A stretch of DNA of 64,000 bases, taken from positions 13,157,501-13,221,500 of the forward strand of contig JABAKD010000008.1 of the NCBI GenBank assembly GCA_012845835.1. The letters run 5' to 3'. The position numbers and the translations under genes are program-made. This DNA is from Undaria pinnatifida (Eukaryota; Sar; Phaeophyceae; Laminariales; Alariaceae). This document shows, in pieces, positions 1 to 10,489 of the stretch (positions within the stretch are counted from its first letter, which is position 1; every line of letters starts with the position of its first letter). Below the pieces are notes generated by a model. The model worked only from the letters and a program-made list of their open reading frames with translations. It ran no database searches and had not been told where the DNA came from.

Positions 1-98
1 CCACCGCTATTGCTACCGCCAACACTATCACCATCGCTACCGCTACTGCCACCGCCACCAGTACAGCTACCTCTACCGCCACCATCGGTAGCCCTCAC
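1..98. repeat. Trinucleotide-rich tract inside ABCG intron
   Basis: Degenerate runs of CCACCGCTA and CCGCCA type units lie in the intron after exon 9 of the left ABCG copy. The plus-strand proline/leucine-rich reading of this tract is a by-product of the repeat. Confidence 0.7.
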
Positions 99-204
99 CG
101 AAGAGCATGAGCGTAAGGACGAGGACGAACGAAAAAGACTGTGCCGTAAAGACGTCGGTGATGGCCGTGCTGATAAACAACCCGATGCTCTGCCCCACGA
201 TCAC
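99..204 (-). CDS. ABCG left copy, exon 9: membrane domain, continues off window
   Basis: 106 bp after acceptor TTGCAG. Encodes [20 protein letters not shown] and [14 protein letters not shown], ending one base into a codon before donor GTGAGG. ABCG proteins continue here with a GGF..-type motif, so the next exon is expected to the left of position 1. Confidence 0.85.
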
Positions 205-3200
205 CTGCAAGAGCGGAGGCGGCAGGGCGGCGTTGGCGGTGGGTTAGAGAACAATGACGACGCGTACAGTGGATCGTTGGCGCAACTGAAAAAATGCTTT
301 ATCCAGGTTTCTGCAACGTACTGCCATCGACTGTTGTAATTTATGGCGAGGGAGCAAACTCTCACTCGAGCCTGGGATAGTCGATGCGTGTGCCGTGGTG
401 AGCAGCGGATCGCTTTGAATCCGAGCGGTTTCGAATCAACCTACTGCAATCCGTGAGAAAAAATCAAACCACCGTCAACTCCTTCCTCAAGTGAGCACAA
501 AGCTGACGGACCACGAACCTCAACTCTAGTTCCTAGACAAAACCAACTGACGCCTCACCCGCGACGACTCAATTCCCCCGCCCCCCTCAGCCCTTGCCCC
601 CCTGCCCGCTCCCCTGCCGACAACCCCAATCCCACCCCACCCCACCCCACTCGCACACCGCGCCGTCGCCACTTGCCTGTCCCATGAAGAGCAGCAAATA
701 CGTGAAGAAAGCGCCAGCCTCGGGCCTCAGACCCACACACCAGTAGATGACAGTAGCGAACAAGATGGGCGCCACCGTGTATATCCCGATGTCGCTCGTC
801 GACTTCGCCAAGAAATACGGTCCAACACGATAGGACCCCGTTGACCGCTCGCGAATCATCAGGCCCCGCTCGGGAGGGAACACTCGCATGCTCGTCTTTG
901 GATACATCGGGAATTCGAAACAAACGCGGGGCGTGCATGCGTAGGGGGCGAGGCGGGGAGGAGGAGGGAGGGGGAAGTTAGCAAACATATGTCAGGGGCG
1001 CGCTCACTTTTAAAAATTGTCAACGATGCTAGGTAACTTGGATATGGGGCAACTTTAACGTATGGTAACCTAGACGTGGGGTAACCTGGACGTGGGTAAC
1101 ATGGGCATGCGGCAACCTGGACACGCGGTAACCCAGACGCACGGTAACCAAGACATGCGGCAACCCGGATTTGCGGTAATCTGAACGCGCGATAACCTTG
1201 GACGTGGGCTAACGCGGACGTTCGAAAACCTGGATATGCGATAACCTGGACGTACGGTAACCTGAACTTGCGGTAACCTGGATATGCGGCAACCTGGACG
1301 CCTGGTAGCCTGGACGTCAAATAACTCGGACGTACGGTAACCTGAATATGCGGTAACCTGGATATGCAGTGACCTGGGCATGCGGTAACCTGGACGTGCG
1401 GTAACCAAGACATGCGGTAACCCGGATTTGCGGTAATCTGAACGCGCGATAACCTTGGACGTGGGGTAACGCGGACGTGCGAAAACCTGGATATGCGATA
1501 ACCTGGACGTACGGTAACCTGAACATGCGGTAACCTGTATATGCGGCAACCTGGACGCCTGATAGCCTGGACGTCAAATAGCTCGAACGTACGGTAACCT
1601 GAATATGCGGTAACCTGGACATGCAGTGACCTGGGCATGCGGTAACCTGGACGCGCGGCAACCTGAACGCGAGGCAACCCCGGACGCTCGGTTACCCGGA
1701 CGCACGTCAACATTGGACGCGCGATAACTTGGTAAAACAAAAACGGCACCAGCATCGACGCTTCTGCCAGCCTCCGATCGCACGCACAAAAGAGAAAAAA
1801 AAGGAGGACGGACAGACGCGGGCGCGGCCTGGCGCTTACGTTGAGCCCGTTGAACGCCTGCTGGATCGAGATGAAGAACAACGTCCCCGCGATGTCGGAG
1901 ACGCTGTCGCTATTCCACCAGATAGCCGACGCGATTACCGCGACAGCGAAGATTTGCCCCAGGTTCACGGCGTTGAACACCTGAATCGTTCATCGAAAGG
2001 GGAACAAAAGCGTTCGACAAGATGGACGTTACAGCAGGCAAAAAAAGACTACGTGGTATGGAGCATTGGCGCTACAGGGTTTATTTACAGCAGGCGTTTT
2101 TGTTTTCTTGTAGTACGGAACATTAATGCTACAGGCTTTATTTAGAGGCTTCACTTATATACCGCAGAACTACGGTTTACACCGCCAAAAGCCCAGGGAA
2201 AAATAAGTAAATAAGGTCTAATACGCACTGGCGGCAATTAACTCAGTGCATCGTATGGTACGGTATACTGGTACGCCGCCAGCGGCAGCTCTCGACAACA
2301 GCCCCGCCTCGTCACGAAGAAAGCACCGCCACAAGCGGGCACCGCTCAGGATACAAAACGCCGCAACACGTCCCGCCACCCCAAAACTGATAACTCAGCA
2401 ACACCACCAACTCCGTCACCACCGCCAACACCACCACCACTACCACTACCAGCGGCATCATCAAATTCTACAAGCAGCAATAACCCCACATCCAAAACTA
2501 AACGACGATTACAATTTCGGCGACACGAAGAAGCAGCCCGAGCTGACTGGCGAGGAGGTGCGTCTGCACTGCAAATGCTAAAGAGGCTATGCCGCACGAG
2601 CGCAGCGCGCCGATATTTGCACTGCAGAACGTTCTTTCCAGACGTTTGATAAAAACACACGTTTTCGGTCGTTACAAATGGGCCTCAAAACGGCTACAAC
2701 CCTCGGAAAAAGGTTCAGAAGCAAACATTCAGATCTTTTCGCGGGTTATTATCCGATCCGCGGGCCGGGTCGGAAGGTGTCTACACTCTCGCGGGTCGAG
2801 TCGGGTCGGGTCAGGATGTCTCACGGGTCGGGTCGTGTCAGGAGCTTTTCAAATATCACGGGTAAGGACAGGCAATGTCGGGACACCGGGACAAATTTGC
2901 CCGACACGACCGGCGACAAGTGAGCTGACCCGTGAAGTGCCCTGGCAAAATTGACGAAAAAACGTTGACGATTACAGAGTCTTCTTCCACACGAGGCAAA
3001 AGCGGGCTGCCGGTCTACCTACAGGAGGGGGCAGATTTTACGTTCCGATGTACACTCTGTATCGTATGATACAATCCAAACGAGTTGCACGACGGTAGCA
3101 CGCGCGCGCGGCATGACTCGACACTGCCCATCTCGGTGCGCGCTCGCACAAAAACGGTTCATAAGAATTCATCCCCGGGTAGGATTGAACATGCTTTTTG

Positions 3201-3644
3201 GGCCAAACGTTTATGGCCGGTTGAGATCCTCCAGTGTGGGTCTATCGGTTAGTATTGGTCGGGTTGCGCCAATAGGGTCTTTTGCGAGATGCAGAACTCG
3301 GTTGGGTTAAAAAAACATGCTAAAAGCAACGAACGTCAAAACCCAGAGCCAACCCAACCCAAGAAAAAATAGGTTATCAATACAAGCGTCATTCTTGCCC
3401 CATTTTTACCAACAGCCCTACCTTATACCGTATAGCTCTTTGGTTGGGTTGACCTTGGGTTATGACGTTCGCTGGGTGCGCGAACGAACGCCTTCGAAGC
3501 CATGTTTAGGGTTCGAGATATTGACCTCCTCATCGTGTTGGGAGCTCAGAAAATTCTAAGAACCTGCTGCACTTCTACCGTCGATTCGCTTCGATTGGTT
3601 TTTTTTTTGGTCCCAAAAGGATTGATAGCAGCTGTAGCAGCCAT

Positions 3645-3684
<40 letters not shown>

Positions 3685-6600
3685 GGTAAGTCGAAAAACT
3701 TGACGCACGAAGAAGGGCGACCCCCGTACCGCAAAGGAACGCACACACAACTTGTCCTCTACCGCCGCGAATCGTCGTGGATGCTCACCTCGCCCCTGGA
3801 TTGCCTGCTCTGACGCTGCATTAGCACCTTCAGCTGGTATCCGAACGACGTCACCCACTCCGACTTGTCCGAGCCGCTTCCTTTGAGACGATTCCGCGAC
3901 GTTGTGATAGAGGCTTCCGTCGGGACATCCATGTCCAGCTGCAGAGGGAAATGGGGGGTTGGGGGTGGGTTGAAACGATTGTTACTCACAAGTTTTTCGC
4001 CACTTCGACAAATTGACCAACGTTTGCCCGCTAAAACGTATGATATATCAGCCTTACGCGTCGCTGCTTTCGTGAATTGATCAATATTCGCCCGCTACCA
4101 CGTGTCCCATCCCCCATCCCCTCCCGCACACACGCGTCGCTGCTTTGTCGCATGGATCAACGTTTGCCCCCTACAATGTATCCCGTCCCGCATCCCCCGT
4201 GCATGCCCTCCCCATACACGCCCCCCCGCGAAACGCGTGCGGTTTTGCCGTTTTAGCTCGTGCAGCGGCAAGCTTCCAGAGGGGCGGTAGGGTCTGCTGG
4301 TCGGGTTCGGTCAGCACCTATTGAGCATATCTGCTCGTTCGTAGCCACTATCCAAAAAACGCACAACCCTACGCAGGCACAACCAGTCTGGCCAGGATAA
4401 GATAAAAATGTGGAAAATAATTAATGGTTTCACACTGACTAAGAACTACCTTCCCCCTGTTGTTGGATGGTGAATATACAATGTCAACAACAACAATACT
4501 CATGTCGCCTGATTTTTTTGCGACGAAGCTCTCCGTCCTTCCCAGCCTCGCTCTGAGCTCGTTCGGGGGCCAACGGACAAATCTTGTGTAGAAGCAAGAG
4601 CAAGGCACTATTGCACGACTTTTCCGACCTTATGGACGGAGTCTCCACAGGAGCTATACGTAATGTTCTCGCCTACGACCGTGCGCGCGAGACTTGCTGC
4701 TTTGCGCCTATAGCCGCGCGCGTACGAAGCGCTGCTCACGACGACCAACAGCGTTGTGAAGGAACGGGGGAAAGGGATACGCGGCCTACCCCGATCGCAC
4801 GTGAGGCATAGCCAACTCCTTTGAGAAACTGTGGACAGAGTGCCTGCCCGCTCTGGCCGGCCTGCTGCTCCGCAAAGAAGTCGACGCCGTGCTAGACTTA
4901 GGACTCACCCCGAGCGGCATGTCTTTGCGCTCCCGGTACGCCTCCGCCAGAGTCTTGCCGTCCGGGAGTTTCTGCGACGACGTGGTCATGTCCAGGATCC
5001 AATCCGCCGGGTTCGTCTCTGGTGGGAGCTGCAGACCTGCGGGAGATTGGGGAAGCAAGAGCGGGGGGGTCGGATCGGAGTGCTTTTTACGCGAGTTGAA
5101 AAGCCACACGACACCTCAGCTGCGTCGGAGCTTGGTTTGCATAAGTTGATCGACAGCCAAGAGAGGATGAGGGCACATTCGTAACACTACGTTTTCAGAT
5201 AACGGTCTGCTGATATGTGGGTTTTTTACATTACATGCGGAAGCATGATTGATGTGTGTCAGTGTCTTTCTTGAGACGGATGGCTTGCCTCACGAAGGCA
5301 GTCATTGATGACAATACGATACGACCCGGGTGTGTGATATAACGATATCGCCCGTATGTATGGCCGAGCGGAGTCTGTGACAACAAGGTGTGGCTAACTT
5401 TTGTGTGTACGAAGTGCGTGGCATACTGGTATCTCTTCCAATTCGACATGGGGGCAAGCCGCGCAACTGCACAACTTGCGCCATCTACAGCAGTACCTGG
5501 CATACATCAACAGAGGACAATCAGATAATTTCATGGCCGTAGTCCTTCGGGCCGTAGACCCTCGCACCCCTACAATGTCGGGATGGAGCACGTCGAGTTC
5601 TCGCCAAGCAAGCGCGCTGACAGTCCTTACACGACCAAGCGCGAAGCGCCGTGAGCGAGTCGCAAAAAAGGTAGGGGGGGGGGCATGGGGGGGTTCCTAG
5701 CGCCACAATGTTTTACTATGAAAGACGCACAAACGGCCGCCGCCGGCGTAAGGTCAAATCACTTGTTCCGGTGCGGTGTCGATACGGTACGATGACCGAA
5801 ACTCACCACCCTCGCGGCGGGCAGCGTACCTCATGGGTGAACATATAGAAAAACGGATTGAAGCGTAAGCGTAGCAGCGAATGACGCGACCTGGGCGAAC
5901 ATCACCCATTGGTATGATAAGACACCTGGTAGCTATTTTCCTTTAGGTTTTCGTTTTTTACGTATAGACGATGGTTACTTCCTTGGTATTAAAGGCTTTC
6001 GCAAGTGATACCGGTTGGTGTACCACAGCCCGCAGCACTGTTCTCTTGCGTATTGGTACTGCGGTTCGCGGAATATTTTGTGCTCGTTTTTCGTCCATCG
6101 GGACGCTTGTGTTGGTCTGTTTTGAGACCGCGGAACTAGATGTCAGGGAAACAACAGATAAGAAAAAGTGATAAACATCACCATCATCATCATCATGACA
6201 TCATCATCATCAAATCATTATCATCACCATCATCGTCATCATCATCACATCATTATCATCACCATCATCGTCATCATCATCACCAGATACGAGCAAAGGG
6301 ACAAAACAATGGCAAGGGCGGCCAGCTATCTACTCTGCAATAGGCACAAACCATCCGCTTACCCAAGCCGCTGAAGTACTTGACGATGGAGCTCCTGCCA
6401 CCGTAGAAGACGGTTTTGCCCTTGTTCAGCAGCAGCACCTTGTGGAACTCCGAGAAGATGTTCGATCGGGGCTGGTGGATGGAGCACACCACGATCATGC
6501 CCTTCTGAGTCAGCTGGTTCAGGAGCGTGATGATGGTCAGCGCGGTGCTCGAGTCTTTTCGCCGTACATGGACAATATTTTTTGGGAGGCGAAAAACGAC

Positions 6601-9313
6601 GAACACGACAAACAAGGGGGTGCGCGCATTGGGGCAAAAAAAGGGGGCGTCGAGGGTTGGACCCATGATAAGATTTCGGTGTGGTCGGCGATCGGTCATC
6701 CCACCTTCAAGTGTGTAACCGTATAACCCTACCCACTACCAAGTACTCCTACCCACTACCAAGCAAATATGTCAGGAGACGGCCAGTCAAGGGAAAACGT
6801 CCAACGGTCAGTCAAGGGTGTCAAACCAATCGTTATACACTAAAATCTAGTAGGGCGCCGTCAGTCAAGGCAAGGATCGGAAAATTGCCGTCCGTCAAGG
6901 GGTTAAAGTGCCGTCTCCTGAAACCTTTGCTGCCAATCAGTCAAGGTAAAACGTCCAGGGGTCAGTCAAGGGTGTCAAATCGATCGTTTCACACTAAAAC
7001 CTAGTAGTTCGGCGACAGTCAAGGCAAATTATCGGAAAATTGCCGTCCGTCAAGGGGTTAAAGTGCCGTCTTCTGGCATCCTTTGCTACCAACACGTGAT
7101 TGATGACGTTTTTATTTCGGGCGATCCGATTTTTTTTCCCTCAGTTACTTGGTTGATTCCACCTAAACGTCAACGTTTGATGTTGCACCTTGTTCACACA
7201 TTAACTGGTGCCTGGTAGAGGGGACAGAAGTTCAAACAGCGAAAAAAACAGCCAAGAAACTCCAAACGCAAGGCCCTTCTCCCTATACCTCTCTATACCT
7301 CTCCACCTCGGCTGCTGATGTTTTCCACTTGGAAATCGTGAAAAACACGCTACAGCTGGTAGAAAAAGGAAGCACTCCAAACACTCAACACCGCCACCGC
7401 CGCTTCCTGTGACGCTCTCGCCCTCTCACTCCCCCCCGCCCTTCCCTCACAGCCACCCGAACCAACCTCCTCTGACCCCGAAACTTACCGAGCCCTGAAG
7501 TCGGCTCGTCGAGAAACAGCACGTCGGGACTCGTGATGAGCTCCACCCCTATGCTGACGCGCTTGCGCTCTCCGCCGGAAATCCCTCTCCTCCCCTCTTT
7601 CCCGATGATGCTGTCGGCAATGTGGGAAAGCCCCAGGAGTTCCACGAGTTCCGTAACGCGATTGTCTTTTTCTGTCTGCGGGGTGGACTGCGGTAGACGG
7701 AGCTTGGCGGCGAACATGACGGTTTCGCGGACTGTCAGGTTCCACAGGCACATGTCGTCCTGTTTTTGTGGAAGGCGTTGCATGAGGCGGGAGGCGGGCG
7801 GCGGGAGGCGGGGTAAGGGGACGACCCGACACGAACACAAGCATGCAAAAAGAGGCATGTTGGACATCCCTACAACAGAGTTCAACTTCACACGAAGCAT
7901 CGCACCGGGAGCTGAAAACTACTGCTGCTGCTGAGGGCGGTAGACAAGCACATGGTTTTAGTCGCTACGGATACGGCTTGCGGTCATTGATGCAAAACCC
8001 CACTCGCAAAACAAGGCCGTCGATGAAAGCGTTCTTCTGGTACGCCTGGTACGTCGCTTGAGGTTTGATCGCTCACCTTTTATAACAGCATTGCTGCGGC
8101 ATACCACGAATGTGAGATACCCTGCTCCTACGAAAGATAAGGGGTGTGCCGGTCCCATCCTGCTCGTGGTCCCACCCGCACAAAAGTGGAGAACAAACTG
8201 ACTGCACCTCGTAGAAAGTAACGCACCTGAAATACGAAACCCATGCGGCGCTTGAAGGACTTGGACAAGGGGCTGCCGTCAACAAACACGCCACCGGCCA
8301 CGTTCTTGGGTGGCACTCTCTGGGCCAGGACGTTCAGGAGGCTAGTTTTCCCGCTCCCGGAGGGACCCATCTGGACGATCGAAAAACATCGAGCCACAAC
8401 AAAAAAATAGCGATCCAAGCTGTTCGTCAGTGTCGGAAGCATTGCAAAAAGCCTTGCATAAGGAATACAAAAACAGGAAGGAAGCATTGAAAAAAGCCTT
8501 CCAAATGGAATTGCGAAACCGATGTCGGCCGAAAATACGACACAATGAACATACCGGCAGCGTGTCGGGTACAACGACAAAAAATCGGCAAAAATTCGTG
8601 CCACGGGTGAGCCACTGACATTCGATACGGGGTTTCGACCGAAGAAGCGTGAACTGCATATACAACGTGGGAACCATTCACCCATTCACCCCCTCCCAAG
8701 CAGAAAAACCAGGTTACCGGCACTCCCTTTCAATGCCTTCAGTACCGCACCCACGTTTTTAAGGGACGGAACACTTGGAATCAGTGCAGGACATGTTTTG
8801 CACTTCTAAATGGGTGAAACTAGGACAAAATGCTTGAAACTGGAGCGTTTTTTATTTTTCTGACATTGGTAATATCATATGGTCAACATTCTTCGCGTCC
8901 CCCCCCTCGAACGACACCACCCACAGCCCTATTTAACGTCAAGACAGGAAAACAAACAAAAAAGGAAGGCACCCACGACAGAGTTTTCTTCGAATTGCTG
9001 TGCTACTTTACAGATGTCGTCTCCGTTGTATACAAAAAAACAACGACGAAACAGTAGTACAACACGAGTCTATATTTATTTTTGTTTTTTTTCAAGATAC
9101 GTCCAGCAGAAAACGGCAAGATAGTAGTCAGTATCGTGGTTATTATCACGACGCACGCAGATGCTGCAACCCACCAGAGCGAGCATCTCCCTCGAATTCG
9201 CCTGACCAGACACGCCGTCCAGGACCGTGAGGCTCTCTGCTTCCATGCCCGGTCTTATGTTCTCCACCTCATACTTCAGGTCCAGGAAGGCGAGCTCTTG
9301 GATTGCGCCCTTC
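99..9313 (-). CDS. ABCG-family half ABC transporter, left copy, partial (9 exons visible)
   Basis: Spliced minus-strand gene with exons 9313-9175, 8370-8227, 7759-7489, 6554-6363, 5036-4909, 3938-3789, 1980-1840, 895-677 and 204-99, about 1490 coding bp (about 496 codons). All junctions keep one frame. Order is nucleotide-binding domain, then membrane domain, as in the eukaryotic ABCG/White subfamily. Visible motifs are Walker [11 protein letters not shown]-loop FVFQ, signature ISGGERKR, Walker [15 protein letters not shown]-loop SIHQPRS, the linker NPADWILD, and the start of an ABC2-type membrane domain with four or five hydrophobic segments. Family members are membrane half-transporters that dimerise and use ATP to export lipids, sterols or small metabolites; the substrate here is unknown. 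The 5' exon with the start codon was not found. The 3' end lies beyond position 1, since exon 9 ends inside a membrane segment after LMLFG. A close paralog lies at 57502-63944 in the opposite orientation. Confidence 0.93.
205..676 (-). other. Intron 8 of left ABCG copy (GC-AG)
   Basis: Intron between exons 8 and 9. The donor is GCAAGT at 676-671, with CAG at the exon end, and the acceptor TTGCAG abuts position 204. It holds C-rich tracts at 580-650. No gene seen inside. Confidence 0.7.
677..895 (-). CDS. ABCG left copy, exon 8: membrane domain middle
   Basis: 219 bp, phase 0. Encodes [20 protein letters not shown], matching the conserved ABCG stretch FP.ER....RE...G.Y, then hydrophobic [15 protein letters not shown] and [11 protein letters not shown]. 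The acceptor is AAAG and the donor reads CAG^GCAAGT, a GC-AG intron; no GT in this neighbourhood keeps the frame as well. Confidence 0.85.
1030..1730. repeat. 16-bp minisatellite in ABCG intron 7
   Basis: Tandem degenerate unit of about 16 bp, such as CGGTAACCTGGATATG, filling most of the intron between exons 7 and 8. A higher-order duplication of about 257 bp is visible (1144 onward against 1401 onward). Three units make 48 bp, so the minus strand reads as a 16-residue repeat ([15 protein letters not shown]-like). This is a repeat artefact and not a gene. Confidence 0.9.
1840..1980 (-). CDS. ABCG left copy, exon 7: membrane helices 1-2
   Basis: 141 bp, phase 0. Encodes [16 protein letters not shown] and [18 protein letters not shown], two hydrophobic stretches typical of the start of an ABC2-type membrane domain. 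Acceptor CAG, donor GTAAGC. Only the left copy is visible here; the right copy ends at the window edge before this exon. Confidence 0.88.
1981..3788 (-). other. Intron 6 of left ABCG copy, simple-repeat rich
   Basis: A long intron containing an ACC/CAC tract (2395-2460), a GGGTC pentamer-rich stretch (2775-2910), GGGTTG-rich stretches (3290-3480) and a GCA run (about 3645-3682). No supported gene. Open frames here are short or low complexity. Confidence 0.7.
3645..3682. repeat. (GCA)n microsatellite
   Basis: About twelve GCA triplets within ABCG intron 6, giving polyalanine or polycysteine shadow frames. A similar CAG run occurs at 59406-59433, in an intron of the right copy. Confidence 0.9.
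3789..3938 (-). CDS. ABCG left copy, exon 6: pre-membrane helix
   Basis: 150 bp, phase 0 at both ends. Encodes [20 protein letters not shown] followed by [20 protein letters not shown] and QSRGE. This corresponds to the ABCG segment before the first membrane helix, where a W..SF..QL..L..R pattern is usual. Acceptor CTGCAG, donor GTGAGC; same length as in the right copy. Confidence 0.9.
4007..4210. repeat. Degenerate tandem repeat, about 3 units, ABCG intron 5
   Basis: Repeated phrases ATCAACGTTTGCCCGCTA and GCGTCGCTGCTTTCGTG recur about every 65-75 bp between exons 5 and 6 of the left ABCG copy. No coding signal. Confidence 0.6.
4909..5036 (-). CDS. ABCG left copy, exon 5: NBD-membrane linker
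   Basis: 128 bp. Encodes [20 protein letters not shown] and a charged segment ending MPLG before donor [14 protein letters not shown] matches the conserved ABCG motif that follows the NBD. It fuses in frame to exon 4 by restoring the split glycine codon. Confidence 0.9.
5515..5665 (-). repeat. Family E interspersed repeat
   Basis: On the minus strand it carries CGGCGCTTCGCGCTTGG and CGACGTGCTCCATCCCG, shared with copies at 31045-31230 and 63570-63725 on the plus strand, and partly with 10160-10260. It sits in an ABCG intron here and in a different ABCG intron in the right copy, so the insertions are independent. Confidence 0.7.
6170..6292. repeat. CAT/ATC microsatellite
   Basis: Imperfect CATCATCAC run inside intron 4 of the left ABCG copy. 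It gives histidine/isoleucine shadow frames. Confidence 0.9.
6363..6554 (-). CDS. ABCG left copy, exon 4: D-loop and H-loop
   Basis: 192 bp. Completes [17 protein letters not shown], carries the switch histidine in [13 protein letters not shown], and runs to [15 protein letters not shown]. The acceptor is AAAAG and the donor GTAAGC splits a glycine codon. Small differences from the right copy (NQLTQKG/NELTRKG, SGLG/GSLG). Confidence 0.92.
6762..7095. mobile_element. Small inverted-repeat element (MITE), tandemly doubled, in ABCG intron 3
   Basis: Ends are inverted copies of GATGTCAGGAGACGGC, with inner CAGTCAAGG and CCTTGACGG motifs. The same element is a single unit in the matching intron of the right ABCG copy (about 60303-60474). 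Here the interior is present twice with a period of about 154 bp (6784 and 6938). No coding capacity. Confidence 0.75.
7489..7759 (-). CDS. ABCG left copy, exon 3: helical domain, signature and Walker B
   Basis: 271 bp. Begins [20 protein letters not shown] directly after the Q-loop. Carries the ABCG signature [12 protein letters not shown] and Walker [13 protein letters not shown], then splits the D-loop aspartate codon (G at the donor GTAAGT, AC in the next exon). About two residues in ninety differ from the right copy. Confidence 0.92.
8227..8370 (-). CDS. ABCG left copy, exon 2: Walker A
   Basis: 144 bp, phase 0 at both ends. Starts [17 protein letters not shown], so the junction with exon 1 restores the family motif [12 protein letters not shown]. 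Ends at the Q-loop FVFQ before a GTGCGT donor. Differs from the right copy at only a few residues (VPPKNVAGG here, VPLKNVSGG there). Confidence 0.9.
9175..9313 (-). CDS. ABCG left copy, exon 1 seen: N-terminal part of NBD
   Basis: Encodes the beta-strand region before Walker A ([16 protein letters not shown], then [19 protein letters not shown]). The acceptor CAG lies at 9316-9314 and the donor GTGGGT begins at 9174. The exon starts with the third base of a codon, so at least one upstream exon must exist. Five codons shorter at its 5' end than the same exon in the right copy. A 30-bp minisatellite begins just upstream of its acceptor. Confidence 0.85.
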
Positions 9314-9340
9314 CTGTTGGAGCGCAAGGTATCACGCACA

Positions 9341-9490
9341 TCGCACAGATCACGATCTAGATCACACACATCGCACAGATCACGATCCATATCACACACA
9401 TCGCACAGATCACGATCCATATCACACATATCACACAGATCACGATCCATATCACACACATCGCACAGATCACGACCCAGATCACCTACA
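9341..9490. repeat. 30-bp minisatellite upstream of ABCG left exon 1
   Basis: Five imperfect units built on ATCGCACAGATCACGATCC. It begins about 25 bp upstream of the exon-1 acceptor and gives the shadow reading DRDLCDVCDM. The right copy has no equivalent. Confidence 0.9.
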
Positions 9491-9499
9491 TCACCTAGA

Positions 9500-9840
9500 A
9501 TCATATACCTTTCAATATGATATGTTGTGCAGGATCTGTACAGTACAGATCCAACGATCTGTGCAGTTCAGATCCAATCCAGGAACAAAGTGCTAGATTC
9601 TTGCACATCACACGGCTCCTACACGGCAGCATGACCAATACGCCTTGCAGATCATATAGAGCAGCGACATATCTGCCATGCATGACAGATCATAAACGAG
9701 AATAAGCACTTGCCCGACATGTGCAGGATATATAGCCGTTGGTATACAACCGTTGAGCAACTCGACGGGCAGCAAATCACTGAATGCTGCGTTCACATGC
9801 GACCGTCACCCTTGAAGAGAAAACCTAACGGGAAACAAGA
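9500..9840. other. AGATC-rich intergenic or intronic stretch
   Basis: Contains short palindromes such as GGATCTGTACAGTACAGATC and related copies. No gene seen. Any first exon of the left ABCG copy would lie somewhere upstream (higher coordinates) of 9313 but was not recognised. Confidence 0.4.
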
Positions 9841-9884
9841 CACCCCCCCCCCCCTTTGCGCTCCGTCCCGGCATTGTATATACC

Positions 9885-10115
9885 GCCGAGTGCATACTCG
9901 TATAAATTCGTCGGGACTTTTTCTTATGCACAAATTGACTTGCGGGAAGCGCGAGAGCGTGAGTTAGCAACACTCGACGAATAATCGACGAGCAGTGGGA
10001 TAGCTGAACCCTATGCGCGATAAAAATTGAAGGCAAGAACCGGGGGGGGAGAAGGGACGACACCTGTGACCACGGCCTGTCCAAAAGCTGAAAAGTAGAT
10101 GTGTGTGAAGAAAAA
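9885..10115 (+). mobile_element. SINE family A, 5'-truncated copy
   Basis: Shares the body from CCGCCGAGTGCATACTCGT through CTGTGACCACGGC to a 3' A-run with the full copies at 30253 and 38541. The tRNA-like head is missing and replaced by family E-like sequence (CTCCGTCCCGGCATTG). Followed by an AT microsatellite at 10118-10177. Confidence 0.8.
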
Positions 10116-10489
10116 AAAAAATATATATATATACTCAGTATATATAAACATATATATATACTCAGTATATATATAGGGATGCGAGGGTCGACGGTCATAT
10201 GTAAACGACTGCCGTTATCACATACATGCATGAAGTGAGCACCCCCTTCCCCCCCCCCCGCGCGCGCGCGCTTTGGGGCTCTACACAACACACAACCCGA
10301 GTCCGCTTGTCTGCTCCAAGCCTGTACATTTTCGACCCTAACGGTTACGACGTTCATCGCGGCTTCATGGTAAAATAACATAAAACAAATAGCAGAGGTC
10401 GGTGCATGTCACAGCCTAACGACCACGCGAGCATCGTGGTTGATTCTCGCACTCTTCTCAAAATAGAGCTGGTTTTCAGCCCAATATTC

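Larger units (their letters stand above)
5037..6362 (-). other. Intron 4 of left ABCG copy
   Basis: Contains a dispersed repeat (family E, 5515-5665), a CAT microsatellite (6170-6290) and no supported gene. Its sequence shows no clear match to the equivalent intron of the right copy (60866-62019), unlike intron 3. Confidence 0.65.

Noticed and set aside
859-1980. 373-codon minus-strand open frame
   Set aside because: Only its first part (1980-1840) is real ABCG exon 7. The rest is the 16-bp minisatellite, and its far end runs into exon 8 by chance.
3546-3746. Polyalanine-containing open frame
   Set aside because: Produced by the GCA microsatellite within an ABCG intron.
9341-9490. Array of spaced repeats as a CRISPR-like array
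   Set aside because: Contiguous 30-bp minisatellite without unique spacers, in a eukaryotic gene context.
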